From assembly GCA_026419785.1 (NCBI GenBank), contig JAODTK010000234.1, positions 62,001-126,000 of the forward strand: a stretch of 64,000 bases of DNA. The letters are read 5' to 3'. The translations under genes were made by a program, and so were the position numbers. Origin of the DNA: Sclerodactyla briareus (lineage: Eukaryota; Echinodermata; Holothuroidea; Dendrochirotida; Sclerodactylidae). Below, in pieces: positions 34,166 to 45,048 of the stretch (positions are counted from its first letter, which is position 1; each line of letters starts with the position of its first letter). The notes under the pieces were generated by a model, which was not told the DNA's origin, did not search any database, and saw only the letters and a list, made by a program, of their open reading frames with translations.

Positions 34166-36600
34166 AATATGATCTTTGTTTTTGCAGAGGTCTTACCAAG
34201 CCCCATACAATATCAGCACATGAATTGTTTGGTCCAAAGGGCATGGTGTTGCATACGTAGGATTTAGTAATTGAGAAATCGATAAGCCTTCTTAGAACAA
34301 ACTGACATTGCTACCCTACTAAAAACAAAATAGATTGATATGTCTTCATTTGAGGTTTCATGGATTGTAATCCCCCGAACTGTCCGGGGACTGCATTTTG
34401 CATCTCTCTCGAGGGCATGATCAGTGAGCTCCTTCCTGACTATGCATCCTGGAAAAATGAAAGATTCATATCTAACGTGACTGCTCACAGCTGATGATGA
34501 CAAATATCCTAAACCTCAGGAACCCATGCCCGAATCCAATGCATCCAGTGGATACCGACACTGCAATCACCCTGCTTATTACTTTCCACCTGAGGGTCTG
34601 CACATTTAATTACCCTGTAACATGAACATGCACAAATGCACATTGAAGAAAATTCCTCACCACGCAATCTACATCACTGTTGCAGTTATTTTGTACATTT
34701 TAATACAAATGTCACATTTGTGTGTTCAACATAATGCCAAGGAATCACATCCTGAGTGTCATTTGTTTTTTCGATCAAAATCACATATTTATCTATTATG
34801 TATGATTATGTACTGTGGACATCATGTGTGTTATTCATAACCATAATTCTATTTTGTTGCCTAAATAAAATTGTACAATTATTCAATGGAGAGGCTTTCA
34901 TTTTTCAGTTTTGACTATATCCCTGTGCCTGTAGATAATATTTTGTTGCCTGCAGTTTGGAACATCAAATAACACATTATAACTTCAACTTTGTTAAGTC
35001 AACAACCTAATAAGTCAACAATTTCCTTCAAACTTGCAATGTGCTGGAGAAAAAGTAAAGTTATAAAAACTGCCCCTACCCCACCTCCCAAATGAATTGT
35101 AGAAAAAAAACTGCAGGTTGTGAGCTCTAGTTCATCCAATTTACCTCTGTTGAATTTTGGAGTGTATTAAATCTGGTGGGGGGGTGGAGCAAATACTGCT
35201 TATTGCTACAGTGAATGCTGCAATTTTGCCCTTGATAGCAGAATCATGGGGATAGGTATCCATGTAGTGATGTTGAACCACATGGTTGCTACATGAAGGG
35301 TATAATGTAGGGGGTGTAAGTAACGTATGTTCTGATTAGTAACACCAGATTGATGTACCTTTCCTTTGGTTGCTTATGCACAGCTCTGGTGAGTCTGCCC
35401 TTTTTTTAATCACTAGTTCGGTATGCCTTTCCTTCGGCTGCCAAGAAGTTAATTGTGATTTGCATCTCTGCATCCTCTGATGGCCTTGTAGTCTATATTG
35501 ATTTCTGCTGGGCGTTCACGGTGTGTACATGAGATGATAGAGCTGCATGGTGTACCTCTTCTTTGTGCACCTAACACACACATATATATAATACTGGATG
35601 ACGCATCAGTAGCGTAACTGAAGTGGTGAGAGGGAAGGGATGAAAATAAGCTAAATGTACTGACAACTCTAGTCCAATATCCCGACACTGTCCAGGCGCG
35701 GCAATCGAGGCAATACGTTGGGGAGATACTTACCTTGTGACAGGGCCGGAGTGCCACCATAGGCCTAAAAAATAGGTCAGAAGAGGCTTTCCCAGCTGCA
35801 AAAGGGCATTGACGTACTGTCCTGTTTGGCACATCATCTTCACACATTTATACCATGGACAATTGGAGTAAATGATCCTGAATTTGAGCATCAATATAAG
35901 AAAGTACTGGTACCTAGCTGTGGCGCCACAATTTTTTCAACGGGAGGTCCAGTTGGAGGACCATTGCAAGGGTAATTAATGAAGAGGCTAATATTTAGCT
36001 GGAGAAAAACTGAATGTATTAGTCCAAACCCAGTCTACGACTTTCTTGTACGAGTTTACATTCCTTTCCTTGTCCAATTTTGTGCCTTGTATTGTTTCAA
36101 GATTGAAAAGCATCCCATCATGCGATAATTAATGATGTCATACTTGCACAACCCTGGCAAACATCTTTGTTTTCTATTGAAATTCACACATCATTTCACA
36201 TCCAAAGGCATTTAGTCTATGGGAGAGGATTGCTGCAGTGGGTTGGGATATGTAGGTATTGATAGTCACTCGGTGCAGAAGACAACAAACTTCTTGCAAA
36301 ATTTTGACCTTGCAACAATTTCCAACAAAATGAAACAATGAAATACATGACATGACTTCCAGGGTTGTCCACGTGTAACGTCATGTGGTTATATTTTGTG
36401 CAATTGGGATTCTCCCCAAAAAATCTCTCTGCATGATGGACCCAGATTTGAAGACCAATACCTCACATAAACCTCGTATTGGAATGGGGTTCGGACTTAT
36501 AGATGAAGTTTTCCATTCTCTAACCTCTGGTATATCCATACCTGCAGTTGTCCTTCAACAGATCGCTAGAGAGGAAACGACTGTTTTATTCGGTTTGATG
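34166..36600. other. Intergenic stretch
   Basis: No supported gene. The 132-codon frame at 35449-35847 (-) has no recognisable domain or promoter context, and 34264-34503 (-) likewise. Confidence 0.4.
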
Positions 36601-36603
36601 GTG

Positions 36604-36685
36604 GGTCCCACTGTGAAACGAGGGATGATCAGTTGAGAGTTCCGGACAATAGGTGGCAATTATCAGTCCATAGAATTCTCTCGAT
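36604..36685 (+). repeat. Inverted-repeat arm paired with 39411-39487
   Basis: This ~78-bp segment (CCCACTGTGAAACGAGGGA, then TTCCGGACAATAGGTG and CAATTATCAGT) recurs in reverse complement at 39411-39487 with about 90% identity by eye. It begins about 50 bp before the TIR element at 36732. The other copy lies inside the CTCGCC-repeat element. Confidence 0.8.
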
Positions 36686-36827
36686 GCGGTGCATGCATGC
36701 AGCAGTATATTGGGATGCTAACTTCCACGAGTATGGAAAGCCCTGCTGGAAAGAAATACCTATTTGACTGCTTACCATATATTCCATTTTATGGTAGCAT
36801 ATATTCCATTTTATGGTAGCATATATT

Positions 36828-36856
36828 CACAGCCAATGGGAGCAAGGAATATATGG
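36828..36856 (+). repeat. CCAAT-containing boundary module 1
   Basis: CACAGCCAATGGGAGCAAGG, followed by AATATATGG. This is one of four copies of a ~28-bp module (others at 37122-37148, 38294-38322 and 38456-38485) that close the inner and outer ends of both subterminal arrays, pointing inward in each array. Confidence 0.8.
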
Positions 36857-37121
36857 TAGCATTAAATCGAATTTATGGTAGCATTAAATCGAATATATGC
36901 TACCATATATTCGAATATATGCTACCATATATTCGAATTTATGGTAGCATTAAATCGAATTTATGGTAGCATATATTCGATTTTATGGTAGCATTAAATC
37001 GAATATATGCTACCATATATTCGAATATATGCTACCATATATTCGAATTTATGGTAGCATTAATCGAATATATGCTACCATAATATTCGAATTAATGGTA
37101 GCATATATTCGATTTATGCTA

Positions 37122-37148
37122 CCATATATTCCTGCCTTCCCATTGGCC
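37122..37148 (-). repeat. CCAAT-containing boundary module 2
   Basis: This is the reverse complement of module 1, closing the inner end of the left array. Confidence 0.8.
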
Positions 37149-37252
37149 TTGTATGAACAGTCTATTCCTGTGTATAAAAAATATGGCTAACGAGGATTGC
37201 GCGCGCATATGACATTGTAATGCAACGTATCCCCTATATGCATTGTAGTACG

Positions 37253-37461
37253 TTACGCCGTCGTATATCGGCCGCGCTGAGTCCGAAAGTAGTATCGATG
37301 CTGTGATGTTACTCGTCGGAGACGAGTCGCCCAATCTTGGCATACTGAAGAGCTCTTCTCAGAATTACTAGTGTCAAAGGTAACTTGGAAAGTGGCCAAG
37401 ATCCAATGACTGTCCCTAACTACACTGAACACTCCCTCGTGTACTGGGACACTTCTAAATT
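37253..37461 (-). CDS. Unrecognised ORF inside the TIR element, possible second exon
   Basis: An open frame reads EFRSVPVHEGVFSVV, SHWILATFQVTF and CQDWATRLRRVTSQHRYYF and ends at a stop at 37253. Just upstream on the - strand is a good acceptor (TTTCTTTCTTGTAG). The frame is 1 base into the codon at that acceptor. It could follow the 37722-37985 frame as exon 2, but no convincing phase-1 donor is visible there, so the joint is unproven. The composition (Trp, Tyr, His, Arg mixture, no low complexity) looks protein-like. I do not recognise the family. Confidence 0.4.
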
Positions 37462-37721
37462 CTACAAGAAAGAAATACAACAGCGTATCTAATTGCTTCA
37501 CTATTCATTATATTGAACATTTAACCTATTGTCATCACCAACAAAACGTTATCTGTTATTATATCACTTAAAGCTTAAAATACTCATTACAACTTGACGG
37601 CAATTACGGCAATTTCAATGTCACTCCTTAATATCTGATCACTACTCATTAATTGCACCTAATTTCTGATCAATACTATTTCACTATCCAAATTCCTCAA
37701 ATCACTTGCTCTGTTAATTGA

Positions 37722-37985
37722 TTACATTACTTGGTGAAATTCTTTTACATTATTATAATTGCCTACTGCACGACATTCTAGTTTCCACTTGAATTGCAGG
37801 TACAACGCAGCTGCTCTCAAAATATCTCGAGTCAAAACATCTCGAGTGACTGAAAAACCTCCTCGCTGATTGTCATGTTCTGCCGCATTCCCACCTTGGG
37901 TATAAGTTGTCAAAACCCGACAGCAGTCATTCATTTCACGACGAAAATGATTAAGAAATTCCTCATTATCTGTTGGACGCGCCAT
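37722..37985 (-). CDS. Unrecognised ORF inside the TIR element, promoter-proximal
   Basis: An 87-codon frame starts at ATG 37985 in a good Kozak-like context (AAAATGG). It opens MARPTDNEEFLNHFRREMND and continues with CCRVLTTYTQGGNAAEHDNQ and RDILRAAALYLQFKW. A TATA-like GCTATATACC lies about 45 bp upstream, separated by GC-rich sequence. Possible donors sit near its end (CAA|GTAATG, AAT|GTAAAA), and a strong acceptor follows at 37462. I cannot assign a function. It may encode an element protein or a captured host fragment, or it may be chance. Confidence 0.45.
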   Translation of the reverse strand: MARPTDNEEFLNHFRREMNDCCRVLTTYTQGGNAAEHDNQRGGFSVTRDVLTRDILRAAALYLQFKWKLECRAVGNYNNVKEFHQVM

Positions 37986-38025
37986 TTTGACAATGCACAC
38001 GGGCGCGGCGCCGGCGCAGTCCACT

Positions 38026-38035
38026 AGGTATATAG
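38026..38035 (-). promoter_or_regulatory. TATA-like box upstream of the element's internal ORF
   Basis: On the - strand the sequence CTATATACC lies about 45 bp before the ATG at 37985. The intervening region is very GC-rich (GCGCCGGCGCCGCG). It resembles a core promoter, but no experimental support exists. Confidence 0.4.
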
Positions 38036-38293
38036 CGAGAGCAGAGAGCAAATGGCCAACTTGTGCGGAAAAAAATTATATCTACGGTTGGCGGTAAGCA
38101 AATGACAATGGGGATTGGTTATTTTCAAGGTAGTTGATTGGCCGAATATATGTAGCATTAAATCGAATTTATGGTAGCCTTTACTCGAATATATTAGTAT
38201 ATATTCGATTTAATGGTACCATAAACTCGATTTTATGGTAGCATATATTCGATTTAATGGTACCATAAACTCGATTTTATGGTAGCATATATT

Positions 38294-38322
38294 CACAGCC
38301 AATAGGAGGCAGGAATATATGG
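38294..38322 (+). repeat. CCAAT-containing boundary module 3
   Basis: CACAGCCAATAGGAGGCAGG, followed by AATATATGG, within the right array. Confidence 0.8.
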
Positions 38323-38455
38323 TAGCATATATTCGATTTAATGCTACCATAAATTCGAATATATGGTAGCATATATTAGAATTATGGTTGCATATATTCG
38401 ATTTAATGCTACCATATATTCGATTTAATGCTACCATAAATTCGATTTAATGCTA

Positions 38456-38485
38456 TCATATATTCCTGCCTTCCCATTGGCTGTG
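38456..38485 (-). repeat. CCAAT-containing boundary module 4
   Basis: The reverse-complement module near the outer end of the right array. It mirrors module 1. Confidence 0.8.
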
Positions 38486-38827
38486 GATATATGCTACCAT
38501 AAAATGGAATATATGCTACCATAAAATGGAATATAGGCTACATAAAAATGGTATTTCTGTCCAGCACGGCTTTCCATACACGAGAAGGCTACTGAGACAG
38601 GCGCTGGCTACAGTGACTTTCAGTTTCAGTTTGTCATAAAATAGAAACTCTCCAAGTTAAAATGCACTGAATACTGAAAGATGGCAGCGACAACCTATTT
38701 CTTGGAGTTCACCACAAATCCTGATATTGTCACGAACCATGGACCAGGTAAACCTGACAAATGTCCTTTAACCCTCGTTAGACTAGGCCTAACGTTACAC
38801 TTGCATTTATCTGTAGAATTCAATACA

Positions 38828-39684
38828 GAATGCGAGTCAACTCGCCGCAAGGGAAACTCGCCACAAGCCAAACTCGCCACAGGTAGAACGTGTGCCTGGA
38901 TGTATGAGATTAGTGTTAGGGATTAGGCCCAAGCCAGGGGTGAGGTTAGGTTCAGATTCCAATTACAAAGGTGTAGATGTGTCCGGCACTAGTGGAAGCG
39001 CCACTACGTTGGTTGTTTTCAGCTATATAACGAGTTATTAGGGACACAGTCAACTCGCCGCAAGTTAAACTCGCCGCAGAACAACGCGCCCGCACGTAAC
39101 TCGCCGCATGTCAATCTCGCCACACGTCAAACTCGCCGCATGTTTAACTCGCCACAGGTTCGAAACATCGTATAGGGCCATGATGATTATGAATGACTCC
39201 CCTACTATAGAGTTGTTTTTATCAAGGTGGCTGGTATTATGTACACTATTAAATAGTAGCTAATTAAAAAAAAATTGTTAAGATCGGAATAATATTACAG
39301 TATTACTTTGTGAATGTGGGGCTATATATCAGAGATTCTCTAGGCAAGATTTGGTGGCATGACACACAATGGGAGAATTGCCAGAATCGGAGGCTGGCTA
39401 CGCCCTACTCCAGAATTCTATGACTGATAATTGCACCTATTGTCCGGAACTCTGCAAGCGCTGATCATCCCTCGTTTCACAGTGGCCTACAATCGATTCA
39501 GTTGAATGAAGAACTATATCCACTTGTTTGGTCCACGCACCTTTATGACATACACCATTCTATCTGTGTCGAGTGTTGACGTGTGGACGACAGTTTGACG
39601 TGTGGCGAGTTAACATGCGGCGAGTGTGACGTGCGGCGAGTATTTCTGCGGCGAGTTTGTTTTGCGGCGAGTTGACTTGCATTC
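38828..39684. mobile_element. TIR element built of AACTCGCCGCA units
   Basis: The left end GAATGCGAGTCAACTCGCCG and right end CGGCGAGTTGACTTGCATTC are inverted repeats differing at one base. Inside, short units of about 15 bp (AACTCGCC(G/A)CA plus 3-5 variable bases) repeat in one orientation on the left (38836-38885, 39048-39160) and in the reverse orientation on the right (39600-39670). No coding capacity is seen. A target duplication is not obvious. It contains the second arm of the 36604/39411 inverted repeat. Confidence 0.78.
39411..39487 (-). repeat. Inverted-repeat arm paired with 36604-36685
   Basis: This is the reverse-complement copy of 36604-36685, including CACTGTGAAACGAGGGATGA and CCGGACAATAGGTG on the - strand. 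Confidence 0.8.
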
Positions 39685-39862
39685 TTATATGTAGGCCTAG
39701 GCTAGCCTATATTGATGCGTGCGCCCTCAATATTGACATCAGCAATTGCACAGGTCTGCGTTCGCAGATTGTCGTTCAGTTGGAGTAATAAACGTAAAAC
39801 TGTTTTACCTGGATTTTCGTGTGTGTTATTCGTGGAGTTTTATGAATCATTTTATCACAGGC

Positions 39863-40935
39863 GCTCGAAACTTTTGGCTAGGCTACCACTTTTCATATGT
39901 AACAAGGTGTGATACAAATCCTAACAACCGTTTGAACCGAACAACTTTCAAATGCCAATATCGCGATCGACCGGCGGGCTATAGACAAATTGAACGCTTC
40001 ACGTGAACCACGAACAAGAATCTTTCAATGGTACCTGCTGATATCGTCGATCTTGACTGGAAACTCGCGAAATCGGGAGAAGTTTCTGGACCAACAGGTT
40101 GAAATCTGCATTTGATAGCTGCGCGGCCACTCGGATATGGGTTGCCGATTAGCGCCTTGGACCTTAGTTGTCTGTGAGCGGCACTGCACACGATCGCGTC
40201 AAGATTATTAGACTGAGTGAGAAATTCGGGGTAGTATGACATGGGAATCAATGAATCATCTATCGATTATGTAATAGCCATGTATCACTAAGTATTGGCT
40301 CTCTGAAAAAGGGAGAGTTAGAATTTCGTTATTCCAGACATATGCAGGTGAAACAAGCAATTGGCACTCGAACTCACTGCTTTGGTTTTTGGCCGTTGGC
40401 CACCGTGTCAGTTTTAGTCATGTTAAAAGCACACTCAGACAACTGCTTTTGGTTGTATTGAGTGAAAACCTCTTTTTTATTTTAATATTCCAATAGGCAG
40501 CAGAATTAATGATTATTTCATTTTTACAACTTCGAATATAATATTTTCTCAGTTCTTCAATGCTATCTTCTGGTTTTGTTAGTGATATCAACTTCCCCCT
40601 CTGCAGTAACCGCTCCCAACAACTAAGGTCCCCAGGCGTAATCGGCAACCCGATATCCCGAGTGCCCCGCAGTCTCGTCAAATGCAGATTTCAACCTGTT
40701 GGTCCAGAAACTTATCACGATTCCGCGAGTTTTCTAGTCAAGATCGACGATATCAGCAGGGATACCATGTAAAAGATTCTTCCGTGGTTCACATGAAGCG
40801 TTAATGTCTATGCACGTAGGTCGATCTCGATATTGGCATTGAAAGTCGTTGTTCAACTCTCAAACGGTCATTAGGATTTGTATCACCAAACTGTTATATA
40901 TGATGAGGGTAGCGAGCCAAAACGTTTTCGAGCGC
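39863..40935. mobile_element. Foldback element with ~330-bp inverted arms
   Basis: The left arm (about 39863-40197) and right arm (about 40605-40933) are reverse complements of each other over most of their length. Matching blocks include GGATTTGTATCACC, TTGAAATCTGCATTTGA, CCAACAGGTTGAAATCTGC and GCGCTCGAAA at the ends. About 400 bp of unrelated sequence separates the arms. Arm identity looks like 75-85%, with indels. No transposase was found. Frames over the arms are shadows. Confidence 0.82.
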
Positions 40936-42090
40936 TATGTCCTTTATGGGTGGTTAGCAGCGTCAGGGATATTTTTCTCCCCATTCCTACGCCTAGTAAG
41001 TTTAACTTTACGACGATCGTGTCCCTCCCCATTTCTGAGGCCCGAACAGGTTCCAGTTTGTTAACCTACTGACTTGATTTGTAACAATGTATTAGGCTCC
41101 AAAAAACTATGCTACGTCTCATAACTGAGCTCCCAAGCAATGAAGCCTCCCTTGTTCAGAGACTAGGAATAGGAATAGAGAGATTAAGAATAGGCCTAAT
41201 TTGACTTTCAAACACCACAATCACTGGACCACATTTTTGCCTTTACTCGAATCAACCATAGCAGAAAGGCTATCTGGGGGCCCGGGAGGATCCGAGTTTT
41301 GAAATGGTAAAATTCCCTGCAGCAAATTCTGTGTTTTTCCACGCATCGCAAGATCGCCCTTTCCGGCGCATTCTGAGCATGTTTACATGTTCCGCGAAAG
41401 TCTGGCTTACGGATTCGAGCACTAACAACTAACCTTGAATTCCAATTACAAAGTTTTATCAAACTCCTCCTCAAATACCTAGAACTTGAGTGGTATCTAA
41501 TATGACTTGGTGCTGCATCACAATTAGCCACGTTGCACTGGCATGGCCATGCACCGTAACACAACCACCGGGGCAGAAAAACGGCCCGAGGCCGATTCAT
41601 CTAATTAACGTCTTCTCCACTGCAGGATTCACGGGGCCCACATGCAAAATAGACACAGTACAGTACAGGGTTGTCACCAAATGCCACACCGAACTTCCGT
41701 CAACAATGCCCAAGCTAATACTTTGGCTACCCTAAACATCGCCTTCTCGCGGCTAATGGTGGAATAGGAACATAATTATTGGGACGGCACTTAACCAATC
41801 GACTTTTAACATGGTGTGCAGTCCGCTGTCGCGGACGTGATGTGATAAATTCCCATCACATGGCTCTAAACTTGCCACAGTAGACATAAGCCAGCACATC
41901 GTGCACTCCTAATTGGTTCATTGACAGCAGAAGTCACGCCCCACTGACAGGGACGCGGTGCAGTGTCTGCCGCTTGTGTCTGTAGCAATTCTTGAAAAGT
42001 AACCCGGGTTTGGTTCTTCTGTTGAAAACCGGAGCGGAGTTCGCACAAGTAAAACTGAATAATAATACTATCAAAGCTTTTGGGAGTGTA
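40936..42090. other. Intergenic stretch
   Basis: No supported gene. The 130-codon - strand frame at 41208-41600 has no recognisable domain, signal or promoter. Confidence 0.35.
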
Positions 42091-42315
42091 TCCAAATTAT
42101 ATCAAATAAACGATGACAGTTTTTTAAAGGAACACAGAGACTGCAACTTGATTTCCGTGATACATGTAGGCAAGCACAATTTAAATCTGAATATACTATC
42201 GGAGGGGCATGGTGAGTGTAATCCAACGCTATATCAAATAAACGACCACAGTTTTAACGAAGGGAATTGAGATTTAAAGGAAACGGAGACTGCACCTTGA
42301 TTTTTTTGATAGACG
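42091..42315 (+). repeat. Two-copy direct repeat, about 125 bp apart
   Basis: TATATCAAATAAACGA, ACAGTTTTxA, AAAGGAAxC and GAGACTGCAxCTTGATTT recur in order at 42091-42160 and 42224-42305. The origin is unknown. Confidence 0.65.
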
Positions 42316-44630
42316 AGAACATTTCTGCGTAATCCGCCAATTCTCTAGAAATTTTGGCGCTGATGCCCGATTCCACGCTAACATGTTATTCCGCGGATTC
42401 GCCCGAAGCCTTAGCATAAATCAACCCCTCACAGCACAGAGGATCTTCGAGACCACGAAGAGGGAAGTGAGGCCACAGGATTGCTTTAACAAAAAAACGG
42501 CATTGGGCGTAATGCTAGCCAGATTGCCAACTTCTGTCCTGTCATCGCTCGAAATTTGATCGGAAAGGCTCCACTTCCCTGGCCTAGATTTGGTGTAACA
42601 TTTGCTTTCATTTCGAGGTTCAGACTAATGGCCATTTTCTGGACTTCCTAACATTAAATCCAAACCAAAAGTGAGATACGAGGATCTCTATCAGCGTATG
42701 TTTGTTCATGACAAAACCCTGTTCGCTGACCATCGTCAGCATTTGCCCAATAATAACATGATCAAGCATACAATGCCCAGCGCTTGGCGCCAAAATGAAC
42801 AGTTCAAGGCCACAGCTAACCAGACGTAATGGAACGTTCCTCTGCAGGTGGGGGTGAAACCAGGTTCACCTTTCAGAGAGGAACAGCAGGTGGTTGCTTG
42901 TGGTCGATGGACTTTGTAATCCCAGGACTCGGACACTGAAGTCCTCCCTGGCTGTTCATTTTTGGAAAGTGAATTGATGTGGACATGACCAAATTTTGGA
43001 TGCATCATAGCCAAGGGCCCCGCCCCCTGACTTACAAGTGGCCCACCGATCCCGTCACAGTTAATGTATCGTGTTAGGCGTACCCAGGATCATAGATGGC
43101 TTGAGAATGCTCGCCCAGAGGATGTTGGGGTTAATGTTGAGTATGACAACCATCATATATTTTTCTTGATTAACCCGTGGTTAATACTAGGCTGGTCACT
43201 GCCTTGCTGATGACCGCAGGTACAGCAAACCCCAGCCATCTCTCATGCCCGAGTGGACGACTTTCCGCAACATATCCAGTGGAAATGTAAGTGTAAGACT
43301 GATTTAACTAGTGCCTTCTACCAGCTCCCTTGGTAAGTCATCTATGAAGTGTTGTGGTTTGTGGTGTAGTAACCCCATTTAGAGGTGTTGGCTTAACTAG
43401 GTCTGCTATGGGCATGCCTTGGCCCGAAAAATGCTCTCCAATTGAAGTCGCGAACTACTGCGCCTGCGAGTGCGGTTTCCAGTCCACATTCAAATTTAAC
43501 ATTTCCAGCGAGTGCGCTGATTCACTTACAAGCGAGTCACATTAATAATGAAAATATAATGAAAATGTTCTCATTCTGGGGATGTATTAGGGGGTAACTA
43601 GCACTCAATTCTGAAAATATTTTGAAATTAATTCAGGAACACAATCAAATGTTATATGACCTCGAAGTGCCTATTTTGGTACCATTTAATAAGAGTTTAT
43701 TTGACTTCATGCTGACAGTTGCTGATGCATATTATTCCCTATCCTTCGTTACTTATCACGTAAGAGTTCCAGATTCCTTGTTATTATCAGTCTGAATGTT
43801 TTATCATTGTTAGGGGAGGGATGACGTTATCCCCCAAGCTGAAGAGCTTGTTTAAAGAGGCTGGATTCAACCATTGTACAGTAGCATCTCTTTGGCAATG
43901 AGAGGGAGTTTCTATGGTGTACACTGGCGAGACTGGATGGTAAATACTGCATTCTATTTATTTTAACCCATAGCCCCCCAAGCGTAATGACTCAATCAAG
44001 TGATCGGGATTTACAGGAGTATGTGTCTGGCAGGTCATGTCATACCAATGATCCAAATAACAAGAATATAACCCTACATAGAGTGATCCTCCTCCAACTC
44101 AAGGAACAACGGGTGGCTCCCAAAATATGGATGCATGCTATAACATTGCCAGTTTTTGCCATCGTTGATTTTGGTAGCATAGCATATTTTGAAGGAAATG
44201 CATGGATTGTGCTGCAAGGTGAAGGGGTTTCTTATCTCACACCTTCACAAGAGGTTCATGGGAAATGTAGTATGTCAGTTGTAAATTGACTTGTGATTTG
44301 TTTGAACAAGAAAATCAATCCTATCAGAACATTGAACTACATGTAAAGGTAACACGGTCAGGAGGTCAAAGTACAGACCAGAGTAATGTAGTTCAAACCG
44401 ACAAACAGAATTCCCTTATGCATTCTTCTAAAATGTCGTGGGCCTAACCTGAAACTCTCACAGCCTAATCTTTCACTATAGTACAGGGATATTTTTTCCA
44501 AGACAACCTACTCTTGGGACGGGTACATAATAGAGCCAGATATGAGGACTGTGGAGAGGTTCTGGACGAAAACAGAACTTGGAGTGTTCATTGAATTTTT
44601 GTGGGAGCTATGAAACACAAAAGTACCCCT
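42316..44630. other. Intergenic stretch
   Basis: No supported gene. The 100-codon + frame at 43987-44289 and the 92-codon - frame at 42736-43014 have no recognisable features. Confidence 0.35.
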
Positions 44631-44718
44631 TTAGTCCTTTCAGCTTCCGCTCGCCCAGCTTGTGACGGATGCATCATCACGATCAGGCACCCGTAATCAC
44701 AGTGAACAGAATCCGCGC
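44631..44718 (+). repeat. Direct repeat, left copy, bordering the Harbinger region
   Basis: The blocks CAGC.T..GCTCG.CC, TCATCACGATCA.GCA, CGTAATCA and GTGAACAGAA.CCGC match 51861-51948 in the same orientation, 7.2 kb away. The two copies bracket the Myb-like gene and the Harbinger transposase. Confidence 0.7.
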
Positions 44719-45048
44719 TCCCCCTCTTTGGTGACCACCACAGGGACTCTTGTATGGTGTGGATTTGGTCTGGATGATGTGTATGTTTAATCACATGGAA
44801 CACAGGGATATCTTAAAGGGCAGGTCTTCTATCAAGACCACAAACAAAGAACCGTGATGATGTAAATATTCCCATTCAGGGATGTGTTAAATCTGACAGC
44901 CACAAGTTAGGGTAAGGTCTTGGATATTCCCAACCTGTCTCCAAATACTGACCATTTCCTATGAGAGCAGAACTCAGTAGCTGGATGTCAGGTATCGCAC
45001 CGATGTATATTCTATTGAAGTCATCTGGCATACTTATTCTTCCCTTTA

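Larger units (their letters stand above)
36732..38578. mobile_element. 1.85-kb TIR transposon with mirror-image palindromic arrays
   Basis: The element begins TATGGAAAGCC and ends GGCTTTCCATA. The imperfect TIRs continue inward through TGCTGGA.AGAAATACC. It is flanked by a perfect 6-bp duplication CACGAG (36726-36731 and 38579-38584). Inside each TIR is an array (36766-37148 and 38143-38545) of ~22-bp AT-rich units such as ATGGTAGCATATATTCGA, in both orientations, many self-complementary. The ~1-kb core is unique and holds two open frames on the - strand with a promoter-like sequence. I do not recognise a transposase, so the element looks non-autonomous or belongs to an unfamiliar group. Confidence 0.85.

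Noticed and set aside
35449-35847. 132-codon - strand frame
   Set aside because: No recognisable motif, no promoter or splice signals; length is within chance for a window this size.
36963-37190. Frames such as the 75-codon Ile/Tyr-rich ones over the palindromic arrays
   Set aside because: They are translations of the ATGGTAGCATATATTCG unit.
38836-39670. Regular short repeats resembling a CRISPR array
   Set aside because: Units are ~15 bp with 3-5-bp spacers, reverse orientation at the other end and lie in animal DNA; it is a transposon-end array.
41208-41600. 130-codon - strand frame
   Set aside because: No domain recognised and composition looks random; not supported as a gene.
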